A DNA stretch of 64,000 bases from Methylobacterium sp. E-065 (GTDB lineage: Bacteria; Pseudomonadota; Alphaproteobacteria; Rhizobiales; Beijerinckiaceae): positions 1-64,000 of the forward strand of contig NZ_JAKSYD010000122.1 of the NCBI RefSeq assembly GCF_022829605.1. Direction: 5' to 3'. Positions 47,927-57,409 of this stretch are shown here, piece by piece. The notes beneath the pieces were generated by a model. The model saw only the letters and a program-made list of their open reading frames with translations, was not told the origin of the DNA and made no database searches. The translations under genes were made by a program, and so were the position numbers. Position 1 is the first letter of the stretch; every line of letters begins with the position of its first letter.

Positions 47927-48868
47927 CTACTCCCCCTGCAGGCTCGCCTGCGCGACGCTGGCGCCGGCGGCCCCTGCCGTGCCGGTGGTGCCCGCCGTGC
48001 CGCCCTGGGTCCAGCGGGACGCCTCGATGATGTTGGTGCCGATCGTGGTGAGCACCGAGATGCGCAGCGGGATCAGTGCCCGCGTCCCCTCGACGGGGGC
48101 GAGCCAGACCGACATCTCGCGGTTCTCCTCCATGAATTTCACCCCCGGCCGGTCCGGCCGGTGGCCGGCCACCGCCTGGTAGCGGGCGGTGCACACAAGG
48201 ACCTGGCCCGCGTAGCCGGGCTTCTGCACCGGGCGGGTCTCGGCGTAGCTGAGCACCACGTTGAAGCGGGTCGCACCGTCGAAGACCGGCAGGGTCCGGT
48301 TGCAGTTCTCAGGGTCGAGCGGCTCGCCGCGGCCCTGGACCGGCATCAGCAGGGCACTCACCGGATCGAGGATGCCGCGCGTGTGGGCGGGGGTCACCGG
48401 CACGCGGTCCTGCATGTCGATGAGCGGCGGCGTGATCTCGGCCTGCACGACGTTCCCGTGGGCCAGCGCCATGCGCACCGCGATGCCGGAACTGGCCGTG
48501 TGGGTCGCGATCGAGAAGGCGCCCGGCTGCGGCGCCGCCGCGAACGTTCCCGAAGCCCGGGCCGACCCCTTGCCGCCGGTGATCGCGCCGACGAGGCCGG
48601 TGAGCACCGCCGACACGTCCATGACGTAGCGATCGCGCTCGAAGGTGCCGGCGAGACGCGCGGTGCCGATCGGCAGGCCGGCGAGGTTGATGCTGTAATC
48701 GACCGCCAGGGTGGCGGCCGGCGCCGCCGCCCGCTTCGACCGGCCGGTGCGTGCGGAGACGTCGGCGGGCGCGACGAGCGCCGCAACCGCGAGGGCGCCG
48801 ACGACCAGCCGTCCGGCGGCGTGCTTCGTCGGCGACTTGATCGTCCGATGGTCAGGCGTGGCGCTCAT
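47927..48868 (-). CDS. Secreted DUF3108 protein
   Basis: 313 aa. N-terminal basic/hydrophobic segment (HAAGRLVVGALAVAALVAPA) gives a signal peptide or anchor. The domain has LAVDYSINLAGLPIGTARLA, DPVSALLMP, FDGATRFNVVLSY and a closing lobe VWLAPVEGTRALIPLRISV. An Ala/Gly/Thr tail ends it. Function unknown, presumably periplasmic. It is divergent from rpmB, a neighbourhood kept in many alphaproteobacteria. Confidence 0.85.
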   Translation of the reverse strand: MSATPDHRTIKSPTKHAAGRLVVGALAVAALVAPADVSARTGRSKRAAAPAATLAVDYSINLAGLPIGTARLAGTFERDRYVMDVSAVLTGLVGAITGGKGSARASGTFAAAPQPGAFSIATHTASSGIAVRMALAHGNVVQAEITPPLIDMQDRVPVTPAHTRGILDPVSALLMPVQGRGEPLDPENCNRTLPVFDGATRFNVVLSYAETRPVQKPGYAGQVLVCTARYQAVAGHRPDRPGVKFMEENREMSVWLAPVEGTRALIPLRISVLTTIGTNIIEASRWTQGGTAGTTGTAGAAGASVAQASLQGE

Positions 48869-49066
48869 GATCCGGATCGCATCCCAGGACGGGCGGCCGA
48901 GGACTTGGGTCCCGCGTCTGCCCTCTCGAACACACCCGCCCGGCGGCATCCTCGCGACGCCCGAAGCCGGGTGAGGCGCCTTCCTGCGGGGTGAAGAAGG
49001 CTATATCCCGGCATCGTGGTTAACAGACCGTTGGACCGCACGGGCAGCTTGCCGCCTGACCGGACC

Positions 49067-49096
49067 TTGACGCGACGCCCCTGCGTCGCCTATAGG
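49067..49096 (+). promoter_or_regulatory. Sigma-70 type promoter of rpmB
   Basis: TTGACG (49067-49072), 18-base spacer, TATAGG (49091-49096), about 120 bases before the rpmB start. Confidence 0.6.
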
Positions 49097-49219
49097 CTCG
49101 CGCCTTCAACAGGACTCCGCCGGACCTGGAAAACGCAACGGGCACTGCCCGCTGCGGCAAAGATCGCGCTGGCCGTGATCGGGTCTTTCGAGCGGAACGA
49201 GACGGGATCGTTATTTATC

Positions 49220-49522
49220 ATGGCGCGCCGCTGCGAACTCACCGGCAAGGCCGTTCAGGTCGGCCACCTCGTGAGCCACTCGAACCACAAGACCAAGTGC
49301 CGGTTCCTGCCGAACCTGTGCAACGTCACCCTCCAGTCCGACGCGCTCGGCAAGCGGGTGCGCCTGCGCGTCACCGCGCACGCCCTGCGCTCGGTGGAGC
49401 ATCGCGGCGGGCTCGACGCCTTCCTGATCAAGGCTGGCGAGGGCGACCTGTCGCAGACCGCCCGCCTGCTGAAGCGCGAGATTCACAAGAAGCTCGCCGA
49501 GACCCCGGCCATCGCGGCCTGA
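49220..49522 (+). CDS. rpmB: 50S ribosomal protein L28
   Basis: 100 aa. [40 protein letters not shown] and [20 protein letters not shown] are canonical alphaproteobacterial L28 sequence. A longer open frame from 49016 is rejected because L28 starts here and a promoter lies in between. The two first Cys of zinc-type L28 are not both kept. Confidence 0.96.
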   Translation: MARRCELTGKAVQVGHLVSHSNHKTKCRFLPNLCNVTLQSDALGKRVRLRVTAHALRSVEHRGGLDAFLIKAGEGDLSQTARLLKREIHKKLAETPAIAA

Positions 49523-49561
49523 CGTTTCGGGCGTCTCGCCCTTCGTCATTTGCTGATGAAC

Positions 49562-49600
49562 CGAACACCGCCACGGCCCACGAGGCTGCGGCGGTGTTCG
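49562..49600. terminator. Hairpin downstream of rpmB
   Basis: CGAACACCGCC and GGCGGTGTTCG, an 11-bp perfect stem with a 17-base loop, 40 bases after the rpmB stop. No T-run; a likely end for rpmB mRNA. Confidence 0.5.
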
Positions 49601-49628
49601 CTTGCGCGTTCGGCAAGACGGGTCGCCG

Positions 49629-50013
49629 CTATGCTGGGTCTGCCCGCGCGATTCGCACCAGCCATTGCCGGATGACCGCCTGGTCGGCAGTTCCGAGATT
49701 GCCCAGCATCTCCGCCTCCAGCGCGTAGACGCGCCCCTTGGCGGCTTCGAGGAGCGATTGTCCCGCCACCGTGAGCGCGATCGTCTGAATGCGGTCGTGG
49801 ATCCGGTGCGGTTGCCGCGCGATCAGATCGGCCTTCAGCAGATTCGCCACGATCACGCTCATCGTCTGCGGCGTCAGCAGCGCGAGGCGAGCCAGATCGG
49901 CGTTGCTGTGCCCTGGATAGGCCGCCAGCATGGTCAGCACCGAGAATTGCGGGAGCATCAGGCCGAGATCGGCCAGCACGCGCTCGACGCGGTTGCGGTG
50001 CGCCTGCGCGGCG
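49629..50013 (-). pseudogene. MarR-family regulator remnant (N-terminus missing)
   Basis: About 125 codons ending in a stop. AHRNRVERVLADLGLMLPQF, SVLTMLAAYPGHSNADLARL, ALLTPQTMSVIVANLLKADL and IARQPHRIHDRIQTIALTVA cover the winged HTH and wing of MarR proteins. The first ~20 residues are absent, and upstream the frame passes into the antisense of a GNAT remnant, with no start codon or ribosome-binding site. Confidence 0.7.
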
Positions 50014-50015
50014 GC

Positions 50016-50290
50016 GGGATGGTCGCGTTGGCCGGCTGGCGGATCGAGGAGAACCTGATCCACGGCCGGCACCTCTATGTCGACAATCTCGTGACCGAAG
50101 CGGCGGAACGGAGCACGGGCCTCGGCGGCGCGATGCTGACCCATCTCTTCGGGCTCGCCCGTGGAGCCGGGTGCGCGAAGCTCCTGCTCGACACACCCGT
50201 CACCAACGTGCGTGGCCACCGCTACTACGAGCGCCAGGGGCTGGCCGCCGGGGCGCTCCGGTTCAACATAGCGATCACACGTCAGGTCAG
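50016..50290 (+). pseudogene. GNAT-family acetyltransferase remnant (N-terminus missing)
   Basis: About 90 codons: VALAGWRIEENLIHGRHLYV, DNLVTEAAERSTGLGGAMLT, HLFGLARGAGCAKLLLDTPV and HRYYERQGL are the acetyl-CoA-binding half of GNAT enzymes (motif A is R-x-x-G-x-G/A as RSTGLGGA). The N-terminal ~50 residues are missing. An ATG at 50019 exists but lacks a ribosome-binding site. The frame runs past the expected end into the antisense of cobT, so the natural stop is also lost. Confidence 0.65.
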
Positions 50291-50296
50291 ACGCAA

Positions 50297-52204
50297 TCAG
50301 CGCCGGCCGCCGGCCGCCCGCAGCATCCGGCCCGTCGGCACCGACTCGCCATTCTCCTCGAACAGCTCGGCGAGCTTTTCCGTCATGGCACCGCCCAGCT
50401 CCTCGGCGTCGATGATCGTCACAGCGCGGCGGTAGTAGCGCGTCACGTCGTGGCCGATGCCGATGGCCAGCAGCTCGACCGGCGAGCGCGTTTCGATCTC
50501 CTCGATCATCCAGCGCAGGTGCCGCTCCAGATAATTGCCGGCGTTGACCGACAGGGTCGAATCGTCCACCGGCGCACCGTCGGAGATCACCATCAGGATC
50601 TTGCGCTGTTCCGGCCGTCCGAGCAGGCGCTTGTGCGCCCAGTCGAGCGCCTCGCCGTCGATGTTCTCCTTGAGCAGCCCCTCGCGCATCATCAGGCCGA
50701 GGTTTTTTCGCGCGCGCCGCCAGGGTGCGTCGGCCGACTTGTAGACGATGTGGCGCAGGTCGTTCAGCCGGCCGGGATTCGGCGGCTTGCCGGCGGCGAG
50801 CCACGCCTCGCGGGTCTGACCGCCCTTCCAGGCCCGGGTGGTGAAGCCCAGGATCTCCACCTTCACGCCGCAGCGCTCCAGCGTCCGCGCCAGGATGTCG
50901 GCGCAGGTCGCCGCCACGGTGATCGGCCGGCCACGCATCGATCCGGAATTGTCCAACAGCAGCGTGACGACCGTATCGCGGAAGTTGGTGTCCTTCTCCT
51001 GCTTGAAGGAGAGCGGCTGATAGGGGTCGGTGACCACGCGGACGAGCCGCGCCGGGTCGAGCTGGCCCTCCTCAAGGTCGAAGTCCCAGGCGCGGTTCTG
51101 CTGGGCGAGCAGCCGTCGCTGCAGCCGGTTGGCGAGGCGCCCGACCACACCCTGCAGGTGCGAAAGCTGCTTGTCGAGGTAGGAGCGCAGGCGCGACAGC
51201 TCGTCGGCGTCGCACAATTCCTCGGCGTGGATGACCTCGTCGAATCGGGCGTTGAACACCCGGTATTCCGGCCCGCGCGCCTCGTTGCTCGGCCGCTGCG
51301 GCGGGCGCGAGGCTTCGGACGCCTCCTCGGCCTCCGCGTCTTCGGCCTCGTCCGGCAATTCACCCGAGGGTGCGTCCTCAGATTCCTGGGCGCCGTCCTC
51401 GATCTCGTCGGAGGCCTCCTCGGAGGTTTCGATCTCGGCTCGCTCGCCCTGGCTCTTCTCCTCCGAATCGCCCTCGCTCGGGTTCTGCTCGTCGTCCTGG
51501 CTGTCGTTCTCGTCGTCGTTCTCGTCGTCCTCGGCGTCGAACGGCGTCTCGTCCGACATGTCGAGCGAGGTCAGGAGCTCGCGCACCGAGCGCGCGAACT
51601 TGCGCTGGTCCTCGATCGAGCCCAGCAGCCCGTCGAGGTTGGGACCGGCCTTGGCCTCGATATGCCCGCGCCACAGCTCGACGATCTTGGCCGCGGCCTC
51701 GGGCGGCTGCTGGCCGGTGAGGCGCTCGCGCACCATCAGGGCGACAGCGTCCTCCATCGGCGCGTCGGCCCGGTCGGTGATGTTTTCGTACTTGCCGCCG
51801 CGGTGGTAGCGGTCCTCCAGCATCGCCGTGATGTTGCTGGCGACACCTGCCATCCGCCGCGAGCCGATTGCTTCGACCCGGGCCTGCTCGACGGCATCGT
51901 AGACCGCCCGCGCGGCCGCGTTCTCCGGGGCGAACCGACGGTGCAGGGTGATGTCGTGGCAGCCGAGCCGCAGCGCCATGGCGTCGGCATTGCCGCGCAG
52001 CACCGCGACATCCTGCGCCGAGAGTTTGCGCGGGGGCTCGGGCAGGCGGGCCTTGTCGCCGGTGAGCGCCGGCCGGTCGGTGGCGTAGGTGACCTCGACC
52101 TCGGAGCGCCGGGCGATGGCGCGCAGGCACCCGGCCACCGAGCGTTTCAGGGGCTCGGCCACGGGTTCGCGGCGCTCGCCGGGCTTGCGGTTGGAGATGG
52201 ACAT
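50297..52204 (-). CDS. cobT: Cobaltochelatase subunit CobT
   Basis: 635 aa. N-terminal domain about 1-210; a long acidic Glu/Asp/Ser stretch about 215-310; then the C-terminal VWA-like domain with MIDAS DNSGSM at 418-423, and the metal-site [11 protein letters not shown] further on. CobT with CobS forms the AAA+ chaperone ring that drives CobN to insert cobalt in aerobic B12 synthesis. CobN is not in the window. Separated from cobS by a DUF29 gene but on the same strand. Confidence 0.96.
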   Translation of the reverse strand: MSISNRKPGERREPVAEPLKRSVAGCLRAIARRSEVEVTYATDRPALTGDKARLPEPPRKLSAQDVAVLRGNADAMALRLGCHDITLHRRFAPENAAARAVYDAVEQARVEAIGSRRMAGVASNITAMLEDRYHRGGKYENITDRADAPMEDAVALMVRERLTGQQPPEAAAKIVELWRGHIEAKAGPNLDGLLGSIEDQRKFARSVRELLTSLDMSDETPFDAEDDENDDENDSQDDEQNPSEGDSEEKSQGERAEIETSEEASDEIEDGAQESEDAPSGELPDEAEDAEAEEASEASRPPQRPSNEARGPEYRVFNARFDEVIHAEELCDADELSRLRSYLDKQLSHLQGVVGRLANRLQRRLLAQQNRAWDFDLEEGQLDPARLVRVVTDPYQPLSFKQEKDTNFRDTVVTLLLDNSGSMRGRPITVAATCADILARTLERCGVKVEILGFTTRAWKGGQTREAWLAAGKPPNPGRLNDLRHIVYKSADAPWRRARKNLGLMMREGLLKENIDGEALDWAHKRLLGRPEQRKILMVISDGAPVDDSTLSVNAGNYLERHLRWMIEEIETRSPVELLAIGIGHDVTRYYRRAVTIIDAEELGGAMTEKLAELFEENGESVPTGRMLRAAGGRR

Positions 52205-52210
52205 GCGGGG

Positions 52211-52720
52211 CTACATCTTCACCGAGTCGAAGTCGAAGGGGCGCTCAAGCAAATCGTCCCAGGTATAGGGACATTCCGGTGGAAACTCGCTCGGCAGGAG
52301 CTGGCACTCGTCCGCCGCCCAGTTGCGGGAGATCGGGTAGATCTCGTCCCGCATCGTATCGCGATGCGGCTTCAGGCCTGGATTTTTCCGAAGAATCTTC
52401 GCGTACCGCAGGCGCTGCTCGCGGATCGAGTAGATCCAACTTGGCGTGCGCTTCTCGGGCTGCTGATCCCACTTGAGCATGTGCATGATGAGCACGCGCA
52501 GCGCGCTTTCCAGCTGACTATACTGCGCGCTGCCCACGTCGCTCAGCTCCTCGGCGATATTGTCGAGGTCGAGCGCATCCACCCGGCCGGCGCGGAGCAG
52601 CGCCACCTGCTCCTGCACCCAGGTATAAAGGTCGTCCCCGTAGCGCGTGCGAGCGGACAAGGACGCAGTCGGCACGTCCATCACATCGATCTCGGCCGGG
52701 CGCGCCACGGGCTCCTCCAT
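52211..52720 (-). CDS. DUF29-family protein between cobS and cobT
   Basis: 169 aa. After a ~30-residue lead, YGDDLYTWVQEQVALLRAGR, LDLDNIAEELSDVGSAQYSQ, LESALRVLIMHMLKWDQQPE and SWIYSIREQRLR are typical DUF29 (four-helix bundle). It starts 5 bases past the cobS stop and ends 6 bases before the cobT start, so all three are one operon. The function is unknown; DUF29 genes often behave as mobile small cassettes. Confidence 0.88.
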   Translation of the reverse strand: MEEPVARPAEIDVMDVPTASLSARTRYGDDLYTWVQEQVALLRAGRVDALDLDNIAEELSDVGSAQYSQLESALRVLIMHMLKWDQQPEKRTPSWIYSIREQRLRYAKILRKNPGLKPHRDTMRDEIYPISRNWAADECQLLPSEFPPECPYTWDDLLERPFDFDSVKM

Positions 52721-52725
52721 GCGGG

Positions 52726-53709
52726 TCAGCTCAGCGCGACGTTCACCGCGCTCTCGGGCAGCTCCTTGCCGAAGGCGCGCTGGTAGAACTCGGCCACCAG
52801 CGTCCGCTCCAGCTCGTCGCACTTGTTCAGGAAGGTCACCCGGAAGGCGAAACCGACATCCTGGAAAATGTCGGCGTTCTCGGCCCAGGTAATCACCGTG
52901 CGCGGGCTCATGACGGTGGAAAGATCGCCGTTCATGAACGCGTTGCGGGTGAGATCGGCCACCCGCACCATCCGGTTGACGATGTCGCGGCCCTGGTCGC
53001 CCCGGTAATGGACCGCCTTCGACAGCACGATGTCGACCTCGCGGTCGTGCGGCAGGTAGTTCAGCGTGGTGACGATCGACCAGCGGTCCATCTGGCCCTG
53101 GTTGATCTGCTGGGTGCCGTGATAGAGGCCCGACGTGTCGCCCAGGCCCACCGTGTTCGCCGTGGCGAACAGCCGGAAGGCCGGATGCGGGCGGATCACG
53201 CGCTTCTGGTCGAGCAGCGTCAGCCGGCCCGAGAGTTCCAGCACGCGCTGGATCACGAACATCACGTCCGGGCGGCCGGCATCGTACTCGTCGAACACCA
53301 GCGCGACGTTGTTCTGCAGCGCCCAGGGCAGGATGCCGTCCTGGAAGGCGGTGACCTGCTTGCCGTCCTGAAGGACGATCGCGTCCTTGCCGACGAGATC
53401 GATGCGCGAGACGTGGCTGTCGAGATTGATGCGGATGCACGGCCAATTCAGTCGGGCCGCGACCTGCTCGATATGAGTCGATTTGCCGGTGCCGTGATAA
53501 CCGGTGACCATCACGCGGCGGTTGCGCGCGAAGCCGGCCAGGATCGCGAGCGTCGTTTCCCGGTCGAAGATGTAATCGGGATCGAGATCGGGCACGTGCT
53601 CCTCGGACTCGGCATAGGCCGGGACCTTCAGGTCGAGGTCGATGCCGAAGACCTCGCGGACGGAGACGGTGCGGTCGGGGAGCCGGGCGGGCGTATCGTC
53701 AGAGCGCAT
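52726..53709 (-). CDS. cobS: Cobaltochelatase subunit CobS
   Basis: 327 aa AAA+ ATPase. [20 protein letters not shown] lead; Walker A GYHGTGKS at 70-77; Walker [15 protein letters not shown]; sensor [14 protein letters not shown]. It hydrolyses ATP in the CobST ring supporting CobN. The ATG at 53709 is preferred; an upstream codon would add 12 residues. Confidence 0.96.
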   Translation of the reverse strand: MRSDDTPARLPDRTVSVREVFGIDLDLKVPAYAESEEHVPDLDPDYIFDRETTLAILAGFARNRRVMVTGYHGTGKSTHIEQVAARLNWPCIRINLDSHVSRIDLVGKDAIVLQDGKQVTAFQDGILPWALQNNVALVFDEYDAGRPDVMFVIQRVLELSGRLTLLDQKRVIRPHPAFRLFATANTVGLGDTSGLYHGTQQINQGQMDRWSIVTTLNYLPHDREVDIVLSKAVHYRGDQGRDIVNRMVRVADLTRNAFMNGDLSTVMSPRTVITWAENADIFQDVGFAFRVTFLNKCDELERTLVAEFYQRAFGKELPESAVNVALS

Positions 53710-53916
53710 TCGGAACCTCGTGAGGCGCGGGCGCTCCACTCCCAACAGTGAAGCATCCGCGCGGAAGAACGTCGAGCCGGGCCTCCGCGGCGGGGCGGAG
53801 CCATCCTTAGACGGCGGCGCGTTCAGGCGCCACCGACCGGCATGGATCCCATATAGGGCCGCGTCGCGCGGTTTGCCCTATCCTAGATGCGAACCGGCTT
53901 GCATCGTTCGTGCCGG

Positions 53917-54543
53917 TCAACAGAGCCCGGCCGCGCGCAGCACGTCGTGAGCCCGGATGATGTCGCGCAGCCGGTCTTCGAACGAGCGGTCGCCGCCGTT
54001 GGCGTCGGGGTGGAACTGCTTCACCAGCACCTTGTACTGCGCCTTGATGGCGGCCGTGTCGGCCGTCTCGTCGAGCCCCATCACGTCGAGGGCGCGGCGC
54101 ACGGTGGCGGAGTGGCGCGGCTTCTGCGGCTCTTCGGGCTGGCGGGCACGGCGGCGCGCATCGCCCACGCCTTCGCCCCGCAGGATGCCGAGCGGATCGA
54201 CATAGGCCCAGTCGCGGACCGGCTCGTCGGCCGGCTTGGCCTCGCCGGTCCGGTTCACGCCCATGGCCCAGGTCGGGCGATGGCCGATGATCGCGTCCTT
54301 CTGGTAGGCCTGCACGGCGGCGTCGTTCATGCCGTCGAAATAATTGTAGCTCGCGTTGTAGGCGCGGACATGATCCATGCAGAAGCGCCAGTACTGGCCC
54401 TCCGCCTTCCGGCCCTTGGGCGCCCGGTACAGGCCCGGCCGCGTGCAGCCCGGACTCTCGCAGAGGCCATCGGTCGCGGCCTTCGGCTCGTCGCAGGAGG
54501 GCTTGATCCGGATGCTGTCGAACAGGCGCGAGTTGAGATCCAT
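53917..54543 (-). CDS. J-domain protein
   Basis: 208 aa. The N-terminal part has DSIRIKPSC, then a Cys-rich CESPGCTRPG and FCMDHVRAYNASYNYFDGM. The C-terminal J domain (about 145-208) is RALDVMGLDETADTAAIKAQ, YKVLVKQFHPDANGG with the HPD that stimulates DnaK. The pair with divergent bolA upstream of cobST is conserved in alphaproteobacteria. The specific clients are unknown. Confidence 0.9.
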   Translation of the reverse strand: MDLNSRLFDSIRIKPSCDEPKAATDGLCESPGCTRPGLYRAPKGRKAEGQYWRFCMDHVRAYNASYNYFDGMNDAAVQAYQKDAIIGHRPTWAMGVNRTGEAKPADEPVRDWAYVDPLGILRGEGVGDARRRARQPEEPQKPRHSATVRRALDVMGLDETADTAAIKAQYKVLVKQFHPDANGGDRSFEDRLRDIIRAHDVLRAAGLC

Positions 54544-54652
54544 GACGGGCCGATTATGAGGGGGCGGACTGAAGACACAAGGGCACCGGGCCTGATGACG
54601 CATGCGCGGGATCGGGCTTGACGGGGCCCCACGAACACGACGCGAGGACAGG

Positions 54653-54949
54653 ATGGCGGACGGCACGGGCGCGGGCGGCACCCTACGGGACTGGATGGAG
54701 GCGCGGCTGCGGGAGCAACTCGCGCCCGAGCGGCTCGACGTGATCGATGAATCGCACCTGCATGCGGGCCATGCCGGGGCACGGCCGGGGGGCGAGACCC
54801 ATTACCGGCTCGACATCGTCGCCTCCGCGTTCGCCGGCAAGAGCCGCGTCGAGCGGCACCGGGTGGTGAACGCGCTGATGGAGGAGGCGTTCACGCGTGG
54901 CCTCCACGCCCTCGCCCTGCGGGCCCGCACGCCCGAAGAGGCAGCCTGA
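54653..54949 (+). CDS. bolA: BolA-family protein
   Basis: 98 aa. ERLDVIDESHLHAGHAGARP, ETHYRLDIVASAFAGKSRVE and RHRVVNALMEEAF are the BolA fold marks; His in SHLHAGH can ligate a [2Fe-2S] cluster shared with a monothiol glutaredoxin. Start at 54653 has AGGACAGG before it. Divergent from the J-domain gene (109 bases between starts). Confidence 0.9.
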   Translation: MADGTGAGGTLRDWMEARLREQLAPERLDVIDESHLHAGHAGARPGGETHYRLDIVASAFAGKSRVERHRVVNALMEEAFTRGLHALALRARTPEEAA

Positions 54950-55115
54950 ACCCCGGAGGCGCCGACACCGTTGTGGATGGCCATCCGGGGCTCACGAAAG
55001 ACGATATGGCGATCCTGGGCCTCGTTCGCAGCCCCGCGCGCAGCCCCGCATGCACCTGCGCGCGCACCGATCTCGCGCCGCGCCGCGCAGGGAAGGATCA
55101 CGTCCGGAGGTCGCC

Positions 55116-55547
55116 ATGTCCCTGCAGGTGACCCCGCGCATCGCCATCGCGGACGATGAAATCGAGATGTCGTTCCTGCGCGCCTCGGGGGCGGGCGGCC
55201 AGAACGTCAACAAGGTCGAGACGGCCGTGCAGCTCCGCTGGCCGGTCCTCGCCTCGCCCTCCATCGACGACCGGGTGAAGGCGAACCTCGTGCGGCTCTC
55301 CGGGCGGCGGATGACCAAGGACGGCGTTCTCGTGCTCACCGGGCAGCGGCACCGGACGCAGGAGCGCAACCGGGCGGAGATCCTGCAGCGCCTCATCGAC
55401 CTCGTGGCGGAGGCCGCCAAGCCGCCGCCGCCGATCCGTCGTCCCACGAAGCCCACGAAGGGCTCCAAGGAGCGGCGCATCGGGGCTAAGAAGAACCGCG
55501 CCACGATCAAGCAGGGGCGGGGCAACGTCCGGGATTCCGAGGGCTGA
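55116..55547 (+). CDS. arfB: Alternative ribosome-rescue peptidyl-tRNA hydrolase ArfB
   Basis: 143 aa. The GGQ motif is at 27-29 in ASGAGGQNVNKVETAVQLRW, the domain is release-factor-3-like, and the basic tail KERRIGAKKNRATIKQGRG enters the mRNA channel of stalled ribosomes. CGGAGG lies 8 bases before the ATG. It stands alone between bolA and the merR-type gene. Confidence 0.93.
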   Translation: MSLQVTPRIAIADDEIEMSFLRASGAGGQNVNKVETAVQLRWPVLASPSIDDRVKANLVRLSGRRMTKDGVLVLTGQRHRTQERNRAEILQRLIDLVAEAAKPPPPIRRPTKPTKGSKERRIGAKKNRATIKQGRGNVRDSEG

Positions 55548-55611
55548 CGAAGCGTTCGTGCATCGCGTCGCGCGCCGTCTCGGTCCAGCAAGGCCGCTGC
55601 AGCCGGCGCCA

Positions 55612-55642
55612 TTGACCTGGAGTGCGCTCCAGGACGTACACC
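55612..55642 (+). promoter_or_regulatory. MerR-type operator/promoter with 19-bp spacer
   Basis: TTGACC (55612-55617), 19-base spacer, TACACC (55637-55642). Inside, CCTGGAGTGCGCTCCAGG (55616-55633) is a perfect 7+4+7 palindrome. This lay-out is that of SoxR/MerR promoters, where the regulator untwists a long spacer. About 25 bases before the merR-type start. Confidence 0.75.
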
Positions 55643-55667
55643 GCCCCGGCGCAGCGAATCTTGCCCG

Positions 55668-56039
55668 ATGAAGATCAGCGACTTTTCCATCCGCAGCGGC
55701 CTCAGCATCGATACCCTCCGCTATTACGAGCGGATCGGATTGCTGCCGCGCACCGCCCGCGACGGCGGCGGACGGCGCAGCTACGGGCCGGATGACCTCG
55801 CCTGGGCGCGCTTCCTGGGCAAGCTCCAGGCCATGGACATGCCGATCCGCGAGCGGCTCGCCTACAGCCGCCTGCGATCGGAGGGGGACGCCACCCTCGG
55901 TGCGCGGCGCGCCATGCTGGAGGCGCACCGGGCGGCGCTCGTCGCCCGCCAGGACGAGCTTCACGGGCTGATCGCGGCGCTCGATGGGAAGATCACGCAC
56001 TACCGCGAGCGCGAAACCCAGAGTGGAGACAGCCAATGA
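55668..56039 (+). CDS. MerR-family transcription regulator
   Basis: 123 aa. MKISDFSIRSGLSIDTLRYY, ERIGLLPRTARDGGGRRSY and DDLAWARFLGKLQAMDMPI are the winged HTH; a dimerisation coiled coil (about 85-118) ends it. There are no Cys in the effector part, so a metal or [Fe-S] sensor is unlikely. Probably autoregulated through the operator at 55612-55642. Its stop overlaps the next start (ATGA). Confidence 0.9.
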   Translation: MKISDFSIRSGLSIDTLRYYERIGLLPRTARDGGGRRSYGPDDLAWARFLGKLQAMDMPIRERLAYSRLRSEGDATLGARRAMLEAHRAALVARQDELHGLIAALDGKITHYRERETQSGDSQ

Positions 56040-56488
56040 CGCGCGATCGACACACCGTGATGGCCGGCGCTGCGGCGCTTCCGCAGGCCGAGGGGTCGGG
56101 ACCGCCTGACGGATCGAAAACCCAGGATCGCTACCGGCGCGGTCTGGACCAGCTCACGGCCATCAGCGGGCCGCAGGGCGCCGCGGTGATCGAGAGCCTC
56201 AACGACATCGCGCCCGATCTCGGCCGCTACATCGTCGAGTTCGCCTACGGCGACGTGTTCGCGCGCCCCGGTTTGGACGTGAAGACGCGCGAACTCGCGA
56301 CGGTCGCGGCCCTGACCGCCATGGGCACGGCCGCCCCGCAACTGAAGGTCCATATGCGGGCGGCGTTGCGGGTCGGAGCCTCGCGCCAGGAGATCGTCGA
56401 GACGGTGATGCAGATGATCCCCTATGCCGGCTTCCCGGCCGCGCTCAACGCGATCGGCATCGCGCGGGATGCCTTCGCCACCGAATAA
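56036..56488 (+). CDS. Carboxymuconolactone decarboxylase-family protein
   Basis: 150 aa. TQDRYRRGLDQLTAISGPQG, FAYGDVFARPGLDVKTRELA, TVAALTAMGTAAPQLKVHMR and GASRQEIVETVMQMIPYAGF identify the CMD fold. The chain has no Cys at all, so it cannot be an AhpD-like peroxidase and is closer to the decarboxylase branch. It is coupled to the MerR gene, so is probably its main target. Substrate unknown. Confidence 0.9.
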   Translation: MTRDRHTVMAGAAALPQAEGSGPPDGSKTQDRYRRGLDQLTAISGPQGAAVIESLNDIAPDLGRYIVEFAYGDVFARPGLDVKTRELATVAALTAMGTAAPQLKVHMRAALRVGASRQEIVETVMQMIPYAGFPAALNAIGIARDAFATE

Positions 56489-56546
56489 GCCATCGCAGGG
56501 CGAAGGCCGCGGGACATCAGCGCTCCGCGGCCATCGACCGGATGCC

Positions 56547-57341
56547 TCAATGGATCGCGTCGATCACCTCGGCCTTCGGGCTCGCGTCGGGCGCCGGGGA
56601 TGAGCCCGCCACCAGGGTGCTGCCCGGCTTGGCGATCGTCAGGGCGATCGCGATCAGCGCCAGCACGGCCGCCAGGGCCGCCGGAAACAGGAACGCCGAC
56701 TCGCCGTAGCGGATGTCGAGCAACCCGCCGATCACCGCGCCGGTGCTGAGCCCGGCCCAGAGCGGCGCCTGGATCCAGAACGAGGGCGCCACCGTCCCGA
56801 GCAGCAGGTTGGCGCAGCCGGTGCCGAAGCGCACCACCGCGCCGGTGACGTAGGTCAGCGCGATGGAGCGGCCGCCCTCGTCCTGGAGCGTCGCGTTCTG
56901 GAGCCCCAGCGCCAGCACGATCGGATAGGCGTGGAGCGGATACGCGAAGGTGCCCCAGGGCATCAGCAGGCCGCCGGCCAGCAGCAGGGCCTGGATGGTC
57001 AGCAGCACGGCCAGGCGCCAGCGTCCGACCCAGGCGGCGATCAGCGTCCCCAGGAAGGCGCCGAAGCAGAAGATGCAGATCGTGCTGGCGACCCGGGTGA
57101 CGTTCTCCCAGTCGGCATTGGCCACCGCCACGCCGAAGCGCGTGGTGTTGCCCGACATGAACGACATGAAGAGCTGCGAGAATTCCAGGAAGCCGATGGA
57201 ATCGGCGCAGCCCGCCAGCATCGCCAGCGCGATGGCGAAGGGAATGCGGGTCCGCGGATCGGCCGGAAACGACTTGTCGGCCGGCGGCTCGCGCTTTTGC
57301 TCCGGCATGCCGATACCCGTCCGATTACCGTAATCCGCCAT
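56547..57341 (-). CDS. DUF1275/YoaK-family membrane protein
   Basis: 264 aa with about six to seven helices. FAIALAMLAGCADSIGFLEF, QLFMSFMSGNTTRFGVAVAN, ALGLQNATLQDEGGRSIALT and YVTGAVVRFGTGCANLLLG are the DUF1275 marks. Inner-membrane protein of unknown transport role. The ATG at 57341 is preferred; a frame extension would overlap the next gene. Confidence 0.88.
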   Translation of the reverse strand: MADYGNRTGIGMPEQKREPPADKSFPADPRTRIPFAIALAMLAGCADSIGFLEFSQLFMSFMSGNTTRFGVAVANADWENVTRVASTICIFCFGAFLGTLIAAWVGRWRLAVLLTIQALLLAGGLLMPWGTFAYPLHAYPIVLALGLQNATLQDEGGRSIALTYVTGAVVRFGTGCANLLLGTVAPSFWIQAPLWAGLSTGAVIGGLLDIRYGESAFLFPAALAAVLALIAIALTIAKPGSTLVAGSSPAPDASPKAEVIDAIH

Positions 57342-57409
57342 GCTGATCCCCCGATGCAGCGGCCGCACCTGTCGCGACCGACTGACAATGGACGAATAGC
57401 TGGGCGGTT

